DNA of 64,000 bases from Azospirillum brasilense (GCF_007827795.1 NZ_VITI01000013.1:62001-126000), one strand, 5' to 3'. Positions 46,845-56,318 are shown, numbered from the stretch's first letter. Numbers and translations: made by a program. The notes: generated by a model from the letters alone, not told the origin.

Positions 46845-48907
46845 GCTCCATCACTCAAGTCAGCAGCTATGCCAAGTATCTCGGCTTGGTCCGCAATCTG
46901 ACGAACGGCCAGAACCGGGTGGACACGCTCTCGGAGCAGCTGACCACCGGCAAGAAGTCCACCGACCTCAACGCCTACGGCGCCGAGACGCAGAAGCTGC
47001 TCGCCCTGCGCGCCGAGCTGACCCAGCGCGAGGCCTACGTCCAGAACATCAACACCGCGTCACCGCGCGTCAAGGCGACCGACACGGTGCTGAACAGCCT
47101 GGAAAAGCTGGCCACGGACTGGCAGAGCAGCAACCTGATGCCGTTCCAGCCGGGTCCGGCCAGCGTCACCTCCGCCTTCAACAGCAATCCCGACGCGCTG
47201 AAGCTGTCGGTCAACGCCGACAAGTCCACCTTCACCCAGAACGCCCGCTACACCGTGACCTCCATCCCCTCCAAGGACGGGGTCAACGGATCGTTCGACG
47301 TGACGGTGACCGACGGGCTGGGCGGCAAGACCACCCGCACCATCAATCTGAAGACCGTGCCCCCCAGCGACGGCGGCGGCTACAACTTCAAGATCGATGG
47401 CGGCCCCGGCGAAGGCGCGGTCCTGAACCTCAGCTTCGACCAGCTCACCGCGGCGTCGAGCAGCACCTTCAACGTGAGTTGGCCGCAGGCCAACGACATG
47501 CGCGACCGGGTCGAGGGCGCGCTGCGCGACATCCAGCAGCTTCTGAACGAGCAGTTCGGCGACCGCTACCTGTTCGCCGGCTCGCGCTACGGCACAGAGC
47601 CGGTCGGCGACCTGCTGTCCCAGCCGCAGTCCACCCGCGTGACGCTGAACGGGTCGATGGTCAACGCCGACGATTACTTCGAGGTGTCGATCGACGGCAA
47701 GCCCTTCGGCTATCAGGTCCAGCCGGGCGATCCGAAGACCGTCACCTTCGTCGCCAACACGCTGAACAGCCTGATCCAGTCGGCCAACCCGAAGCTGCCG
47801 ATCATCGCGGCCGCGGCCAACGGCGTCATCTCGCTGATCAGCGAGGACCCGAGCCAGAAGTTCGACGTGAAGGCGCGCGTCCAGAACTCGATGAGCATCG
47901 ACAATTCGATGACGGCGCCGACCACCACCCAGGCGGCCACCCTGCCGGCGCCCGCCGGCACCGGGCTGAAGCAGATCGACAGCTTCGCGCTTACCGGCGA
48001 CGGCGTGGACATCGGCGACACCTACGAGATCAACGTCACCGTCGGCGACCCGGAGGACCCGTTCAACCGGAAATACTACTCGGAACATCCGGACGAGCCC
48101 GAGGACCTGCCGCCCTATCAGCAATACACGGTCCGCTACACGGTCACGGAGAAGGACTACAACAACGGCGTCACCGACGTGTCGAAGGTGGCCGACATGC
48201 TGCGCGCCGAGTTTGGGAAGACCAGCCCGGTGCCGCCGGTGACCATAGACGCCGCCGGCAACGGATCGACCGTCCAGTTGACCAGCAACAGCACGATGGA
48301 CCCGAACCACCCGTCACGCGTGCAGCAGTTCACCACCTCGGTGCGGGCGGTCAACGGCCAGATCGACAACACGATCTCCGTCGCGACCCTGCCCTCGCAG
48401 GCCGACGCCCTGACCGATGTGCCCTATGTGGACCCTCCGGACCTGCCCTTCTACGATTCGGAATACATGTCGAACCGGAAGAACAGCAAGGCGTGGGACA
48501 AGGCCGCGGTCACCATCGACGATGGCCAGACGCTGACCTACGGCGTCACCAGCGACGACCGCGCCTTCCAGAAGCTGATCTCCGCCTTCCGCATGGCCCA
48601 CGTCGCCGCGTCAAATCCCGGCAAGTACGAGGAGTACATCACCAAGTCGCGGGAGCTGATGGCCCAGGCCAAGGACGAGGTGCGGTCAGTCCACTCCAAG
48701 GTGGCGTCCGACCTCGCGACGCTGGAGGAGAAGAAGACCGCCCACACCACCGCGTCGGCCACGGTGGTCGAGCGCATCGCCGGCATCGAGGGCATCGACG
48801 AGACCGAGGTGGCGGCCCGCCTGCGCACCTCGATGAACGCCCTGGAGGCCGCCTACACGGTCGCCGGTCAGCGCCAGAAGCTGTCGCTGCTGAACTACAT
48901 CGCCTGA
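46841..48907 (+). CDS. flgL: flagellar hook-associated protein 3, enlarged
   Basis: 688-residue protein; FlgL is usually 300-450. The N-terminal helix RVDTLSEQLTTGKKSTDLNAYG and the FlgL mark DRYLFAGSRYGTEPV (241-255) are clear, as is the C-terminal LEAAYTVAGQRQKLSLLNYI. The central insert has two or more units like those of FlgE: ADDYFEVSIDGKPFGYQV (276-293) with a following LNSLIQSANPKLPI, and IGDTYEINVTVG (391) with YTVRYTVTEKDYNNGV. It is translationally coupled to flgK. A hairpin repeat and a two-way terminator follow. Confidence 0.93.
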   Translation: MSSITQVSSYAKYLGLVRNLTNGQNRVDTLSEQLTTGKKSTDLNAYGAETQKLLALRAELTQREAYVQNINTASPRVKATDTVLNSLEKLATDWQSSNLMPFQPGPASVTSAFNSNPDALKLSVNADKSTFTQNARYTVTSIPSKDGVNGSFDVTVTDGLGGKTTRTINLKTVPPSDGGGYNFKIDGGPGEGAVLNLSFDQLTAASSSTFNVSWPQANDMRDRVEGALRDIQQLLNEQFGDRYLFAGSRYGTEPVGDLLSQPQSTRVTLNGSMVNADDYFEVSIDGKPFGYQVQPGDPKTVTFVANTLNSLIQSANPKLPIIAAAANGVISLISEDPSQKFDVKARVQNSMSIDNSMTAPTTTQAATLPAPAGTGLKQIDSFALTGDGVDIGDTYEINVTVGDPEDPFNRKYYSEHPDEPEDLPPYQQYTVRYTVTEKDYNNGVTDVSKVADMLRAEFGKTSPVPPVTIDAAGNGSTVQLTSNSTMDPNHPSRVQQFTTSVRAVNGQIDNTISVATLPSQADALTDVPYVDPPDLPFYDSEYMSNRKNSKAWDKAAVTIDDGQTLTYGVTSDDRAFQKLISAFRMAHVAASNPGKYEEYITKSRELMAQAKDEVRSVHSKVASDLATLEEKKTAHTTASATVVERIAGIEGIDETEVAARLRTSMNALEAAYTVAGQRQKLSLLNYIA

Positions 48908-48920
48908 AGCGGCAATGGCT

Positions 48921-48944
48921 CCCTCCCCTGCGACGAGGGGAGGG
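48921..48944. repeat. short GC-rich hairpin repeat after flgL
   Basis: Perfect 9-bp stem CCCTCCCCT / AGGGGAGGG with a 6-base loop, just after the flgL stop. Core of the repeat family without a tail. Confidence 0.7.
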
Positions 48945-48958
48945 AACGGCCGCCACAT

Positions 48959-48993
48959 AAAAAAACCGACGCCCCGAAGGGCGCCGGTTTTTT
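48959..48993. terminator. bidirectional intrinsic terminator between flgL and flaF
   Basis: CCG(A)CGCCC-CGAA-GGGCG(C)CGG hairpin flanked by A7 on the left and T6 on the right, so it can end both the flgEKL transcript and the convergent flaF transcript. Confidence 0.9.
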
Positions 48994-49011
48994 ATTTGAA
49001 GCACTTGGATC

Positions 49012-49488
49012 TCAGATCGAGATCCGCAGCGACTGGCGCGGCGGCTGGCCGTCCGGAGCGGATACCGGCGGAGCCGTGGGGCCGCGCGCCGCCATCTGCG
49101 GAGCCGGCGCCGGCTGGCCCTGGGCGAGCGCGTCGGGACGGGCGGTCAGGCCGCTGGCCACCGAACGGTTGATGCTGATGAGCGTGTCCAGTTTCGACAC
49201 GTCCAGGTCGATCAGCCGGGCCATCGTCTCGCGATCGACCAGCAGCGACAGGGCGGCGATGTTGGTGCGCACCTCGGCCGGATGGCCGCAATCGTCCTCG
49301 GTCATCGCGGCCTGGAAGATCGTCCACAGGCGCTGGTTCAATTGCAGGGCGGCGCAGAGCGCCTCCTCGTTCACGGGGCTGCGCCCGGCATCGATCAGGC
49401 GTCGCGACGCCTCCGCCAAAGCCCAGGCCTCGACATCACGGGGATTGTCGGAAGTCGGCTTGTTCGCGTATGTCGGTGTCGGCTTCAT
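49012..49488 (-). CDS. flaF: flagellar biosynthesis regulator FlaF
   Basis: 158-residue cytosolic protein. The FlaF domain covers residues 15-125: AEASRRLIDAG, LNQRLWTIFQAAM and INRSVASGL are family marks. FlaF promotes flagellin production and secretion in alphaproteobacteria, opposing FlbT, which is not in this window. The C-terminal 30 residues are a Pro/Gln-rich tail. GAGGG precedes the ATG at 49488. A strong housekeeping-type promoter lies upstream, so it need not depend on the GT9 gene. Confidence 0.88.
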   Translation of the reverse strand: MKPTPTYANKPTSDNPRDVEAWALAEASRRLIDAGRSPVNEEALCAALQLNQRLWTIFQAAMTEDDCGHPAEVRTNIAALSLLVDRETMARLIDLDVSKLDTLISINRSVASGLTARPDALAQGQPAPAPQMAARGPTAPPVSAPDGQPPRQSLRISI

Positions 49489-49549
49489 TCCAAACCCTCG
49501 GGACAGACCGCCGGACAGAGCAATGCTGAATCAGGTCCGGACCAAATGG

Positions 49550-49578
49550 ATTGTCAGCGATCCTTCAATCCTTGTCAA
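49550..49578 (-). promoter_or_regulatory. sigma-70-type promoter of flaF
   Basis: On the minus strand a perfect -35 TTGACA (49578-49573), a 17-base spacer and GACAAT (49555-49550) as -10. It is right after the stop of the upstream GT9 gene and 62 bases before the flaF ATG. Confidence 0.7.
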
Positions 49579-49580
49579 CT

Positions 49581-50594
49581 TTAGGGACCTGTCTCCGGTG
49601 ATTTGCAAGGATTTGTCACGACTTCGCGGAGTTCCGGCATTAGAGGGCCCTGCGTTGCAGGCCCCAACAGTTCTCCCGCCGCCTGTTCGACCGCTTCCAC
49701 GGAAATGCCGTTCATCAGACCGGTGGCCTGCGGATCGGCCTTCTGACGGGCCAGAAGCTCGGACCGCGGAACCCGGCTGATCACGGTGCGCGCCGCCACG
49801 CCCCAGGGGCCGTAGGTTTCCGGGAAGCCGGGACCGAACAGCCCGACGGTCGGCGTGCCGGCGGCGGCGGCGATGTGCATGAGTCCGGAATCGTTGCCGA
49901 CATAGAGCGCCGCCCGACGAACGCAGGCCGCCGCGGCCATCGGGTCGGTGCGCCCGGTCAGGTCGATGGCCCGTTCGCCCAGCGCGTCCAGAACCGGCCG
50001 GGCACGCTCCCGCTCCGGCCCGGCGGCCAGGACGGCGACGCGCCGGCCGGACAGCCGGCCGCCGGGACCGGTCAGCCGCGCGGCAAGCGTGGCGAAGCGG
50101 TCCGCCGGCCATTCCTTGCCGGTCCAGTTCGCGGTCGGGCCGATCGCCAGGAACGGTTCCGCGCCACCGGGCAGCAGCCGGTCGGCCTCCGCCTCGGCCG
50201 CCGCGTCGATCCACAGGCGAGGGGACGGCGGCGGGGACAGGCCCAGCACCCGCCCGATCTCCTCCACCTTGTGGAGATGCGGGGCGCGGGCGTGGAAGAA
50301 ACGCCGCTTCGCCAGGACGAGACGGCCGACCGCGGAGTTGCGCAGATCGACCACCAGATCCCAGCGCGTGCCGACGCAGGCCCGCCACAGGTCGACCCAA
50401 TGCCGCGCCCAGGCCCGCTTCGGCATGGGAATCAGCCGCTCCAGCCCCGGCACGGAGCGGAACAGCGGTGCGGGCAGCGGGCCGCAGGCGATGGTCAGCG
50501 CGGCGTCCGGGTGAAGCGCCGTCAGATGGGCCAGCAGGCCGGTGGACAGGACCCCGTCGCCCAGACGGTTGGAGGTGATGAACAGGATGCGCAA
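49581..50594 (-). CDS. GT9 family glycosyltransferase (heptosyltransferase-like)
   Basis: 337-residue cytosolic or peripheral enzyme. The start RILFITSNRLGDGVLSTGL, IGPTANWTGKEWPADRFA, and YVGNDSGLMHIAAAAGTPTVGLFGP are GT9 motifs. Enzymes of this family add heptose or other sugars to the lipopolysaccharide core. A TTG at 50594 is used as start, 16 bases after the lptF stop with GAGGGGG upstream; no better codon is near, and an upstream ATG would overlap lptF by about 100 bases. With lptF directly before it, a role in lipopolysaccharide is likelier than in flagellin. Confidence 0.88.
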   Translation of the reverse strand: MRILFITSNRLGDGVLSTGLLAHLTALHPDAALTIACGPLPAPLFRSVPGLERLIPMPKRAWARHWVDLWRACVGTRWDLVVDLRNSAVGRLVLAKRRFFHARAPHLHKVEEIGRVLGLSPPPSPRLWIDAAAEAEADRLLPGGAEPFLAIGPTANWTGKEWPADRFATLAARLTGPGGRLSGRRVAVLAAGPERERARPVLDALGERAIDLTGRTDPMAAAACVRRAALYVGNDSGLMHIAAAAGTPTVGLFGPGFPETYGPWGVAARTVISRVPRSELLARQKADPQATGLMNGISVEAVEQAAGELLGPATQGPLMPELREVVTNPCKSPETGP

Positions 50595-50610
50595 AAGCCG
50601 GTCCGCCCCC

Positions 50611-51738
50611 TCAGCCCGCCGCCGCTTCGCCGCCGGGCGGCACACGCCGCCGCAGGTTGCGCGACAGGACCCAGGCCGCCGGCGCCAGAGCGGCCACCGG
50701 CAGCACATACATCAGCGGCACCAGCACGGTCACCTTGGCGGCGAGGCTGGACAAGCCGAGAACGGCCGCCTGGATCGCCATCACGACCAGCACCGCGGTG
50801 GTCACGCGCACCGACTGGCCACGGCGGTTGAACTCGCCCGACAGCAGGCAGGCCAGCGCCACCATGGTGTAGGCCAGGGCCAGCAGCGGCGAGGACAGGC
50901 GGTGGTGCAGTTCCGCCAGCAGATCGCGCATCATCTTCGGATCGCTGGCCAACTGGGGCGACGGGTGCAGCAGTTCGTCGGTGGAGCGCTCGCGGGCGTC
51001 CGGATAGCGTTCGCCGCTGGCGCTGCTCAGCACCTTCAGGTCCACCGCGTAGCGTTCGAAGAAGAGTTGGGACAGACGGTTGGTCTTGCGGTCCAGCTCC
51101 TGCCGGTTGCCGTTGTAGACCACGAAGCGCGCGCCCTCCGCCCCGGTCAGCATCACCGCCCGCTCACCCATGATCGTCACCGGCTTTTCCGGGACGCGCC
51201 CGTCATGGATGATCACGTTGTGCAGGTTGGCGTCGCTGTCGCGCTCGCGCACGAAGACGCTGAAGCGGTCGCCGACCTCGTTGAACACGCCTTCGCGCAG
51301 GAACAGCTGTGAATAGTCGCTGCGCACGGCGTATTCCATGCGCACCAGTTCCTGATGGGCGGCGGGGGTCAGCCAGAGGTTCAGCACATAGACCACCACC
51401 GTCACGCCGAAGGCCAGCAGCATCGCGGGCGCGGCCAGCGCGAAGGGGCCGACGCCGGCGGCGCGCATCACCACCAGTTCGCTGTCAGCCGCCAGCCGGT
51501 TGTAGGTGAACAGCACCGCCCCGACCAGCGCCAGCGGCAGCACGATGCCGAGGAAGGTCGGCACCGTCAGGATGAGAAGCCACAGGAACACCCGCATCGG
51601 CGCCCCGGCCTCCACCACCATCTCGATCAGCCGCAGAGACTGGCTCAGCCAGATCGTCAAGGTCAGGCCGGCCGTGGAATAGAGAAGGGCGATCAGAAGA
51701 TTGCGGAAGAGATAGCGTTGCAGTCGGTTCATGTGCAT
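50611..51738 (-). CDS. lptF: lipopolysaccharide export permease LptF
   Basis: 375-residue inner-membrane protein of the LptF/LptG family, part of the LptB2FG exporter. Three N-terminal TM segments (near 12-30, 50-75, 98-120), a periplasmic beta-jellyroll domain (about 125-270), and three C-terminal TMs (270-360). Marks are LIEMVVEAGAPMRVFLWL, RLAADSELVVMRAAGVGP and the C-terminal RRGQSVRVTTAVLV. The ATG at 51738 is chosen, one at 51732 is as good. lptG, commonly adjacent, is not present. Confidence 0.9.
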   Translation of the reverse strand: MHMNRLQRYLFRNLLIALLYSTAGLTLTIWLSQSLRLIEMVVEAGAPMRVFLWLLILTVPTFLGIVLPLALVGAVLFTYNRLAADSELVVMRAAGVGPFALAAPAMLLAFGVTVVVYVLNLWLTPAAHQELVRMEYAVRSDYSQLFLREGVFNEVGDRFSVFVRERDSDANLHNVIIHDGRVPEKPVTIMGERAVMLTGAEGARFVVYNGNRQELDRKTNRLSQLFFERYAVDLKVLSSASGERYPDARERSTDELLHPSPQLASDPKMMRDLLAELHHRLSSPLLALAYTMVALACLLSGEFNRRGQSVRVTTAVLVVMAIQAAVLGLSSLAAKVTVLVPLMYVLPVAALAPAAWVLSRNLRRRVPPGGEAAAG

Positions 51739-51873
51739 GCGTCACGGGGAAGCCCGGCGAGAAGCTGACGGGCTCGGGCGTCCGGGTCAAGTGCTGATCT
51801 GGAAACAGACCCGGCGCACCGAACTTTTGCGCCGCCCTTCTGCGGCGCCCCTCTGCGCACCCGGCCCACCGCA

Positions 51874-53586
51874 TCAGGCCGTGCGCACCGCCGACAGGAA
51901 CACCTCCACCTTGCTGCGCAGCCCGTCCGCCTGATCGGACAGCGATCCCGCGGCCTCCAGCACATTTCGGGCGGCGCTGCCGGTCTCGCTGGCCGCCCGG
52001 TTCACGTCGGCGATGTTGGACGTCACGTCCTGCGTGCCGACCGCCGCCTGCTGGATGTTGCGGGCGATCTCCCGCGTCGCCGCCTGCTGCTGCTCCACCG
52101 CCGCGGCGATGGTCGAGGCGACCTCGCTGATTCGCCCGATGGTGCCCATCACGTCGCCGATGGAGGCCACCGCCCCCTCCGTCTCGCTGCGGACGGAGAC
52201 GATCTTCGCGGCGATCTCGTCGGTGGCGCGGGTGGTCTGGTCCGCCAGCGCCTTCACCTCCGCCGCCACGACGGCGAAACCCTTGCCCATCTCGCCGGCC
52301 CGCGCCGCCTCGATGGTGGCGTTCAACGCCAGCAACCGGGTCTGGGACGCCACCTGGGTGATGAGGTCGATCACCGCGACGATCTCCGCCGAGGCGCTGG
52401 CCAGGCTGCGCATGGCGTGGTCGGCGCGCTCGGCCTTGTGCACCGCCTCGTCGGCGATGGCGGTGCTGCTGGCGACCTGCCGCCCGATTTCCTGCACCGA
52501 GGCGGCCAGTTCCTCGGTCGCGGTGGCGACGGTCTGCACGTTGGCGCTGGCCTGCTCCGACGCGCCGGCCACCGTCACCGACTGGCGGGAGGTCTGCTCC
52601 GCGGTGGCGGCGAGCTGGCTGGCCGTCGCCTTCATCTGCACCGCGGCGGCGGAGACCGAGCCGAGCACGGCCGCCGCCTCGCGGTCGAAGCGGCCGGTCA
52701 GCTCCTCGATGGCGCGGGCGCGGCGGGCGCGGAGGTCCTGCTCGGCGTGCTCGCGCTCCGCCGCCTGCCGCGCCGCGATCATGTTGTCCTTGAAGACCAG
52801 CACGGCCTTGGCCATCTGCCCGATCTCGTCGCCCCGCCCGGTGGCCGGCACAGGGGTCGCGGAGTCGCCGTCGGCCAGCCGGCGCATCGCCTCCGTCATG
52901 GCGCCGAGCGGCCGCACGATGGAGCGCGAGGTCAGCAGAACCGCCGCCGCCGCAACCAGCAGCCCCAGGGTCAGCAGAACCGCCTGCACCATCACCAGAC
53001 GGTCGGCGCCCTGGATCATCCCCGCCGTGTCGGCCTGCAGCAGGGCGCGCTGGCGCGGGATCAGGCCGCTGGCGTCGCTCGACCGGGCGTCGCCGACCAG
53101 GAGGCTCATCACCTGATTGGCGCGGGGGATCGCGTCGTCGTTCAGGGAGTTCAGCGCCCCCATCTGGTCGCCGATGGTGCCCAGCGATTCGGCCATGTCC
53201 TGATCGCGGCGCAGATGGTCGAGCAGCGGCTTCACCGCGTCCCAGGTGGCCCGCACCTGCGGGTCGGTCCAGCGCGACGACAGGCCGTCCATCTCCTGGC
53301 GCAGGGCGTCGATGCGGTCCCACGCGACGTTGCGTTCCTGCTTCAGATCCTCGCGGTTGGTCAGCAGGTAGCCCTGCATGGCCGCGTTGGTGGCGGTGAC
53401 CGACGCGACGATGCCCTGCCCGGCCAGCGCCGTCGGCATGCGGACATCGGCCACCAGACGGCTGAGCGTCTTCCCGTTGTCGGTCAGGAGCAGGCCGGTG
53501 CCGACCGTCACCACCAGCACCGCGATCACCGCCGCGAAGCCGATGGACAGCCGTTGGCCAATCCGCAGATTGCCGAGTGCCTTCAT
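51874..53586 (-). CDS. methyl-accepting chemotaxis protein
   Basis: 570-residue chemoreceptor. TM1 is residues 15-37, the periplasmic part (38-200) is a four-helix bundle of the 4HB_MCP type, TM2 is about 203-221, HAMP 222-280, and the signalling domain follows. The hairpin tip is VASQTRLLALNATIEAARAG then GKGFAVVAAEVKALADQT, with Arg in place of the usual Asn after SQT. No C-terminal CheR-binding pentapeptide. The ligand is unknown. The 135 bases downstream to lptF hold nothing notable. Confidence 0.93.
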   Translation of the reverse strand: MKALGNLRIGQRLSIGFAAVIAVLVVTVGTGLLLTDNGKTLSRLVADVRMPTALAGQGIVASVTATNAAMQGYLLTNREDLKQERNVAWDRIDALRQEMDGLSSRWTDPQVRATWDAVKPLLDHLRRDQDMAESLGTIGDQMGALNSLNDDAIPRANQVMSLLVGDARSSDASGLIPRQRALLQADTAGMIQGADRLVMVQAVLLTLGLLVAAAAVLLTSRSIVRPLGAMTEAMRRLADGDSATPVPATGRGDEIGQMAKAVLVFKDNMIAARQAAEREHAEQDLRARRARAIEELTGRFDREAAAVLGSVSAAAVQMKATASQLAATAEQTSRQSVTVAGASEQASANVQTVATATEELAASVQEIGRQVASSTAIADEAVHKAERADHAMRSLASASAEIVAVIDLITQVASQTRLLALNATIEAARAGEMGKGFAVVAAEVKALADQTTRATDEIAAKIVSVRSETEGAVASIGDVMGTIGRISEVASTIAAAVEQQQAATREIARNIQQAAVGTQDVTSNIADVNRAASETGSAARNVLEAAGSLSDQADGLRSKVEVFLSAVRTA

Positions 53587-53737
53587 TCGTTCCTCCCGTG
53601 CAGCACCCTTTTCGGACGCCTCTTTTTCGACCGGACGTTGCTGCTCCGGCCGCTGCCCTTAGCGTGGAACGAATGATGGCCCAACAAACATTAATGGAGT
53701 GTTTCCAGCGCCGAGGTCGTCCGATGCGAACGGCCGG

Positions 53738-54463
53738 TCAGAGATCCTCGGCGCCCAGGTACGATTCGATCACCTTGGGATTCGCCACAACCTCAGCAGG
53801 CAGGCCGTCGGCGATCTTCTCCCCATGATCCAGCACGACCACCCGGTCGGACAGGGCCATGACGGCGCGCATCACATGCTCGATCATCAGGATCGTCATG
53901 CCCTCCTGCCGGTTCAGGTCGCGCAGCACCTCGACCATGCGGTCGACCTCGGTCGGGCGCAGGCCGGCCAGCACCTCGTCCAGCAGCAGCAGGATCGGAC
54001 GGGTGGCGAGCGCGCGGGCGACCTCCAGCCGCTTGCGGTCCGGCAGGGTCAGGCTGCGCGCCGGACGGGCGGCCTGGTCGGCCAGGCCCAGCCGGTCCAG
54101 CAGCCGCCGGGCGTGATCGCGCGCCGCCGCCACCGACCGCTCGCGGGCCAGCGCGCCGACCACCACGTTCTCCTCGACCGACAGCTGCCCGAACGGCTTG
54201 ACGATCTGGAAGGTCCGGCCGATTCCCGCCGTGCAGATGCGGTTGGGTTTCAGCCCGGTGATCGGAGCGCCCTTCAGATGCACCCGCCCCTCGTCGGGCG
54301 GGAAGACCCCGGCGATCAGGTTGAAGGTGGTCGTCTTGCCGGCGCCGTTCGGCCCGATCAGCGCGACGATCCGGCCCTCCGGCACGGAGAAGCCGACGTT
54401 GGAGACGGCCTTCAGCCCGCGGAACCGCTTGGACAGGCCCTCGACCTCCAGAAGCTCCGCCAT
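53738..54463 (-). CDS. livG: Liv-type ABC transporter ATPase LivG (second set)
   Basis: 241-residue ATPase. Walker A is GPNGAGKTTTF, IGRTFQIVKPFGQLSVEENV is the LivG insert, the signature region is LTLPDRKRLEVARAL, and Walker B is ILLLDEVLAGL with MIEHVMRAV. The ATG overlaps the livM stop by one base (TGATG). No LivF follows: the next gene is a chemoreceptor. A LivF from elsewhere, such as that at 13809, might complete the complex. Confidence 0.92.
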   Translation of the reverse strand: MAELLEVEGLSKRFRGLKAVSNVGFSVPEGRIVALIGPNGAGKTTTFNLIAGVFPPDEGRVHLKGAPITGLKPNRICTAGIGRTFQIVKPFGQLSVEENVVVGALARERSVAAARDHARRLLDRLGLADQAARPARSLTLPDRKRLEVARALATRPILLLLDEVLAGLRPTEVDRMVEVLRDLNRQEGMTILMIEHVMRAVMALSDRVVVLDHGEKIADGLPAEVVANPKVIESYLGAEDL

Positions 54464-55452
54464 CACGCGTCCTCCCCGGGGCGGCGGACGAGGCCCAGCC
54501 GGTCGGCCAGCCACGGCCACACCCCGTCCGGGCGGTAGACGACGATCACCACCAGCGCCACCCCGTAGAACAGCTGCTTCAGGCCCGGCAGGTCGAAGCC
54601 GGTCGCCTCGATCAGGAAGGTCAGCAGCTCGCCCAGCGGGGTCAGGATGAAGGCCCCCAGGATCGGTCCGATCAGCGTGCCGATGCCGCCGACGATGGCC
54701 GGCAGGATGATCTCGATGGAGCGGCCCATGGAGAAGACCTGCTCCGGGAACAGGTTGTTGAAGTAGAAGGCCTGGAACACCCCGCCCAGCGCTGTCAGGG
54801 CGGAGGACACGGCCACCGCTGCGATGCGGGCGCGGAACAGGTCGACGCCGACCGCTTCCGCCGCCTCCGGCTCCTCGCGCACGGCCAGCCACTGGTAGCC
54901 GAGGCGGCTGTGCAGCAGCACCCGCGAGAGGGCCAGCGCCACCAGCACCAGCGCCAGGATCACGTAGTAGAACAGCTCCGGCGAGCCGCGCAGGTTCAGC
55001 AGATCGTTGCCCGCGTCGCCCGCCACCGGGATGAAGAAGCCGCCCGAGCCGCCGAACCATTGGAGATGGTCGAAGCCGATGCGCGCGACCTCGGCGAAGG
55101 CGATGGTCAGCAGCGCGAAATGCACGCCGCGCACGCCGAAGCGGAAGCCCAGGAAGCCGATGAAGCAACCCGCCGCCGTCGCCGCCAGCATGGCCACCCA
55201 CATCCCCGCCCAGGGGCCGATCCCGAAATGCACGAACAGCGCCGCGCTGACGTAGGCCCCCAGCCCGACATAGAGCGCGTGGCCCAGCGACAGCAGGCCG
55301 GAGAAGCCCATCATCACGTTCCATGCCTGCCCGACATAGGCGAACCACAGCACCGTGGTCAGCACCGACAGGACGTAACGGTCGGCGATCATCGGCGCGG
55401 CCAGCAGCAGCACGCCGCACAGCGCCAGAAGAACGATCCCGCGCCCCGTCAC
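54463..55452 (-). CDS. livM: Liv-type ABC transporter permease LivM (second set)
   Basis: 329-residue inner-membrane permease with about eight hydrophobic segments. GFSGLLSLGHALYVGLGAYV and YQWLAVREEPEAAEAVGVD match LivM family signatures; AIVGGIGTLIGPILGAF follows. It overlaps livH by four bases (ATGA) and livG by one. It differs clearly from the livM at 10500, so this is a separate transporter with its own substrate. Confidence 0.92.
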   Translation of the reverse strand: MTGRGIVLLALCGVLLLAAPMIADRYVLSVLTTVLWFAYVGQAWNVMMGFSGLLSLGHALYVGLGAYVSAALFVHFGIGPWAGMWVAMLAATAAGCFIGFLGFRFGVRGVHFALLTIAFAEVARIGFDHLQWFGGSGGFFIPVAGDAGNDLLNLRGSPELFYYVILALVLVALALSRVLLHSRLGYQWLAVREEPEAAEAVGVDLFRARIAAVAVSSALTALGGVFQAFYFNNLFPEQVFSMGRSIEIILPAIVGGIGTLIGPILGAFILTPLGELLTFLIEATGFDLPGLKQLFYGVALVVIVVYRPDGVWPWLADRLGLVRRPGEDA

Positions 55453-56318
55453 GACCGTTTCCCCAGCAGGCCCTGCGGGCGCAGAAGCAACACCACGATC
55501 AGCACACCATAGCTGAAGAGGGATTTGAGCGAGGGGTCCAGCAGGAAGCCGGCCATCGCCTCCGAAAAGCCGATCAGCATGCCGCCCAGCAGGGCGCCCG
55601 GCAGGCTGCCAAGCCCGCCGACGATGACGATGATGAAGCTCAGCAGCGTGTATTCCGGCGCCAGTTGCGGGCGGGAATCGACCAGCAGCGTCATCAGCGC
55701 GCCGGCGATGCCGACCACCCCGGCGCCGATACCGAAGGTCAGCGCGTAGAGCCCGTCGATGTTCAGCCCGACGACGCGGGCGCCCAGCGGGTTGTCGGCG
55801 CAGGCGCGGATGGCCTTGCCGGTGCGGCTGAAACGGAAGAAGGCGAACAGAACCGCCGCCACCACGATCGCCCCGGCCCCGGCGCGCAGCCGCACCGCGT
55901 CGAGCAGCAGCGGCCCGACCTCCACCGTGTCGAAGCTGTAGGGCACCATGACGTTGCGCGAATCCGGTCCGAACAGCATCAGCATGGCGTTCAGGATGAT
56001 CGTCGCGATGCCCAGCAGCAGGATGAACTGCATGTGCTCCGGCCGCTCCACGAAGCGGTTGACCAGCCCGCGCTGCAGCACCCAGCCGAAGGCGAACAGC
56101 ACCGCCGCCACGACGGGCGCCGCCAGGATCGGGTCGAGCCCGAGCAGGCTGGCCAGCAGCACGGCGCCGTACATGCCGGCGACCATCATCTCGCCATGCG
56201 CGAAGTTGACGACGCGCACGACGCCGAAGATGACCGACAGGCCGAGCGCCGCCAGCCCGTAGACCAGCCCGGTCAGCAGGCCCGACGCGGCGATGTTCAG
56301 GTAATAGTCAAACGGCAT
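55449..56318 (-). CDS. livH: Liv-type ABC transporter permease LivH (second set)
   Basis: 289-residue inner-membrane permease. LVYGLAALGLSVIFGVVRVVNFAHGEMM and IRACADNPLGARVVGLNID are LivH-type motifs (shown in part), with VGGLGSLPGALLGG after. It is first of a three-gene set livH-livM-livG. To its right lies an L,D-transpeptidase gene in the same direction (98-base gap). The binding-protein gene at 59331, same strand but separated by two genes, is a possible partner. Confidence 0.92.
   Translation of the reverse strand: MPFDYYLNIAASGLLTGLVYGLAALGLSVIFGVVRVVNFAHGEMMVAGMYGAVLLASLLGLDPILAAPVVAAVLFAFGWVLQRGLVNRFVERPEHMQFILLLGIATIILNAMLMLFGPDSRNVMVPYSFDTVEVGPLLLDAVRLRAGAGAIVVAAVLFAFFRFSRTGKAIRACADNPLGARVVGLNIDGLYALTFGIGAGVVGIAGALMTLLVDSRPQLAPEYTLLSFIIVIVGGLGSLPGALLGGMLIGFSEAMAGFLLDPSLKSLFSYGVLIVVLLLRPQGLLGKRS

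Noticed and set aside
51829..51848. GCGCCGC/GCGGCGC hairpin after the chemoreceptor gene as a terminator
   Set aside because: No T-run in either direction and the stem is a common chance event at this GC content.
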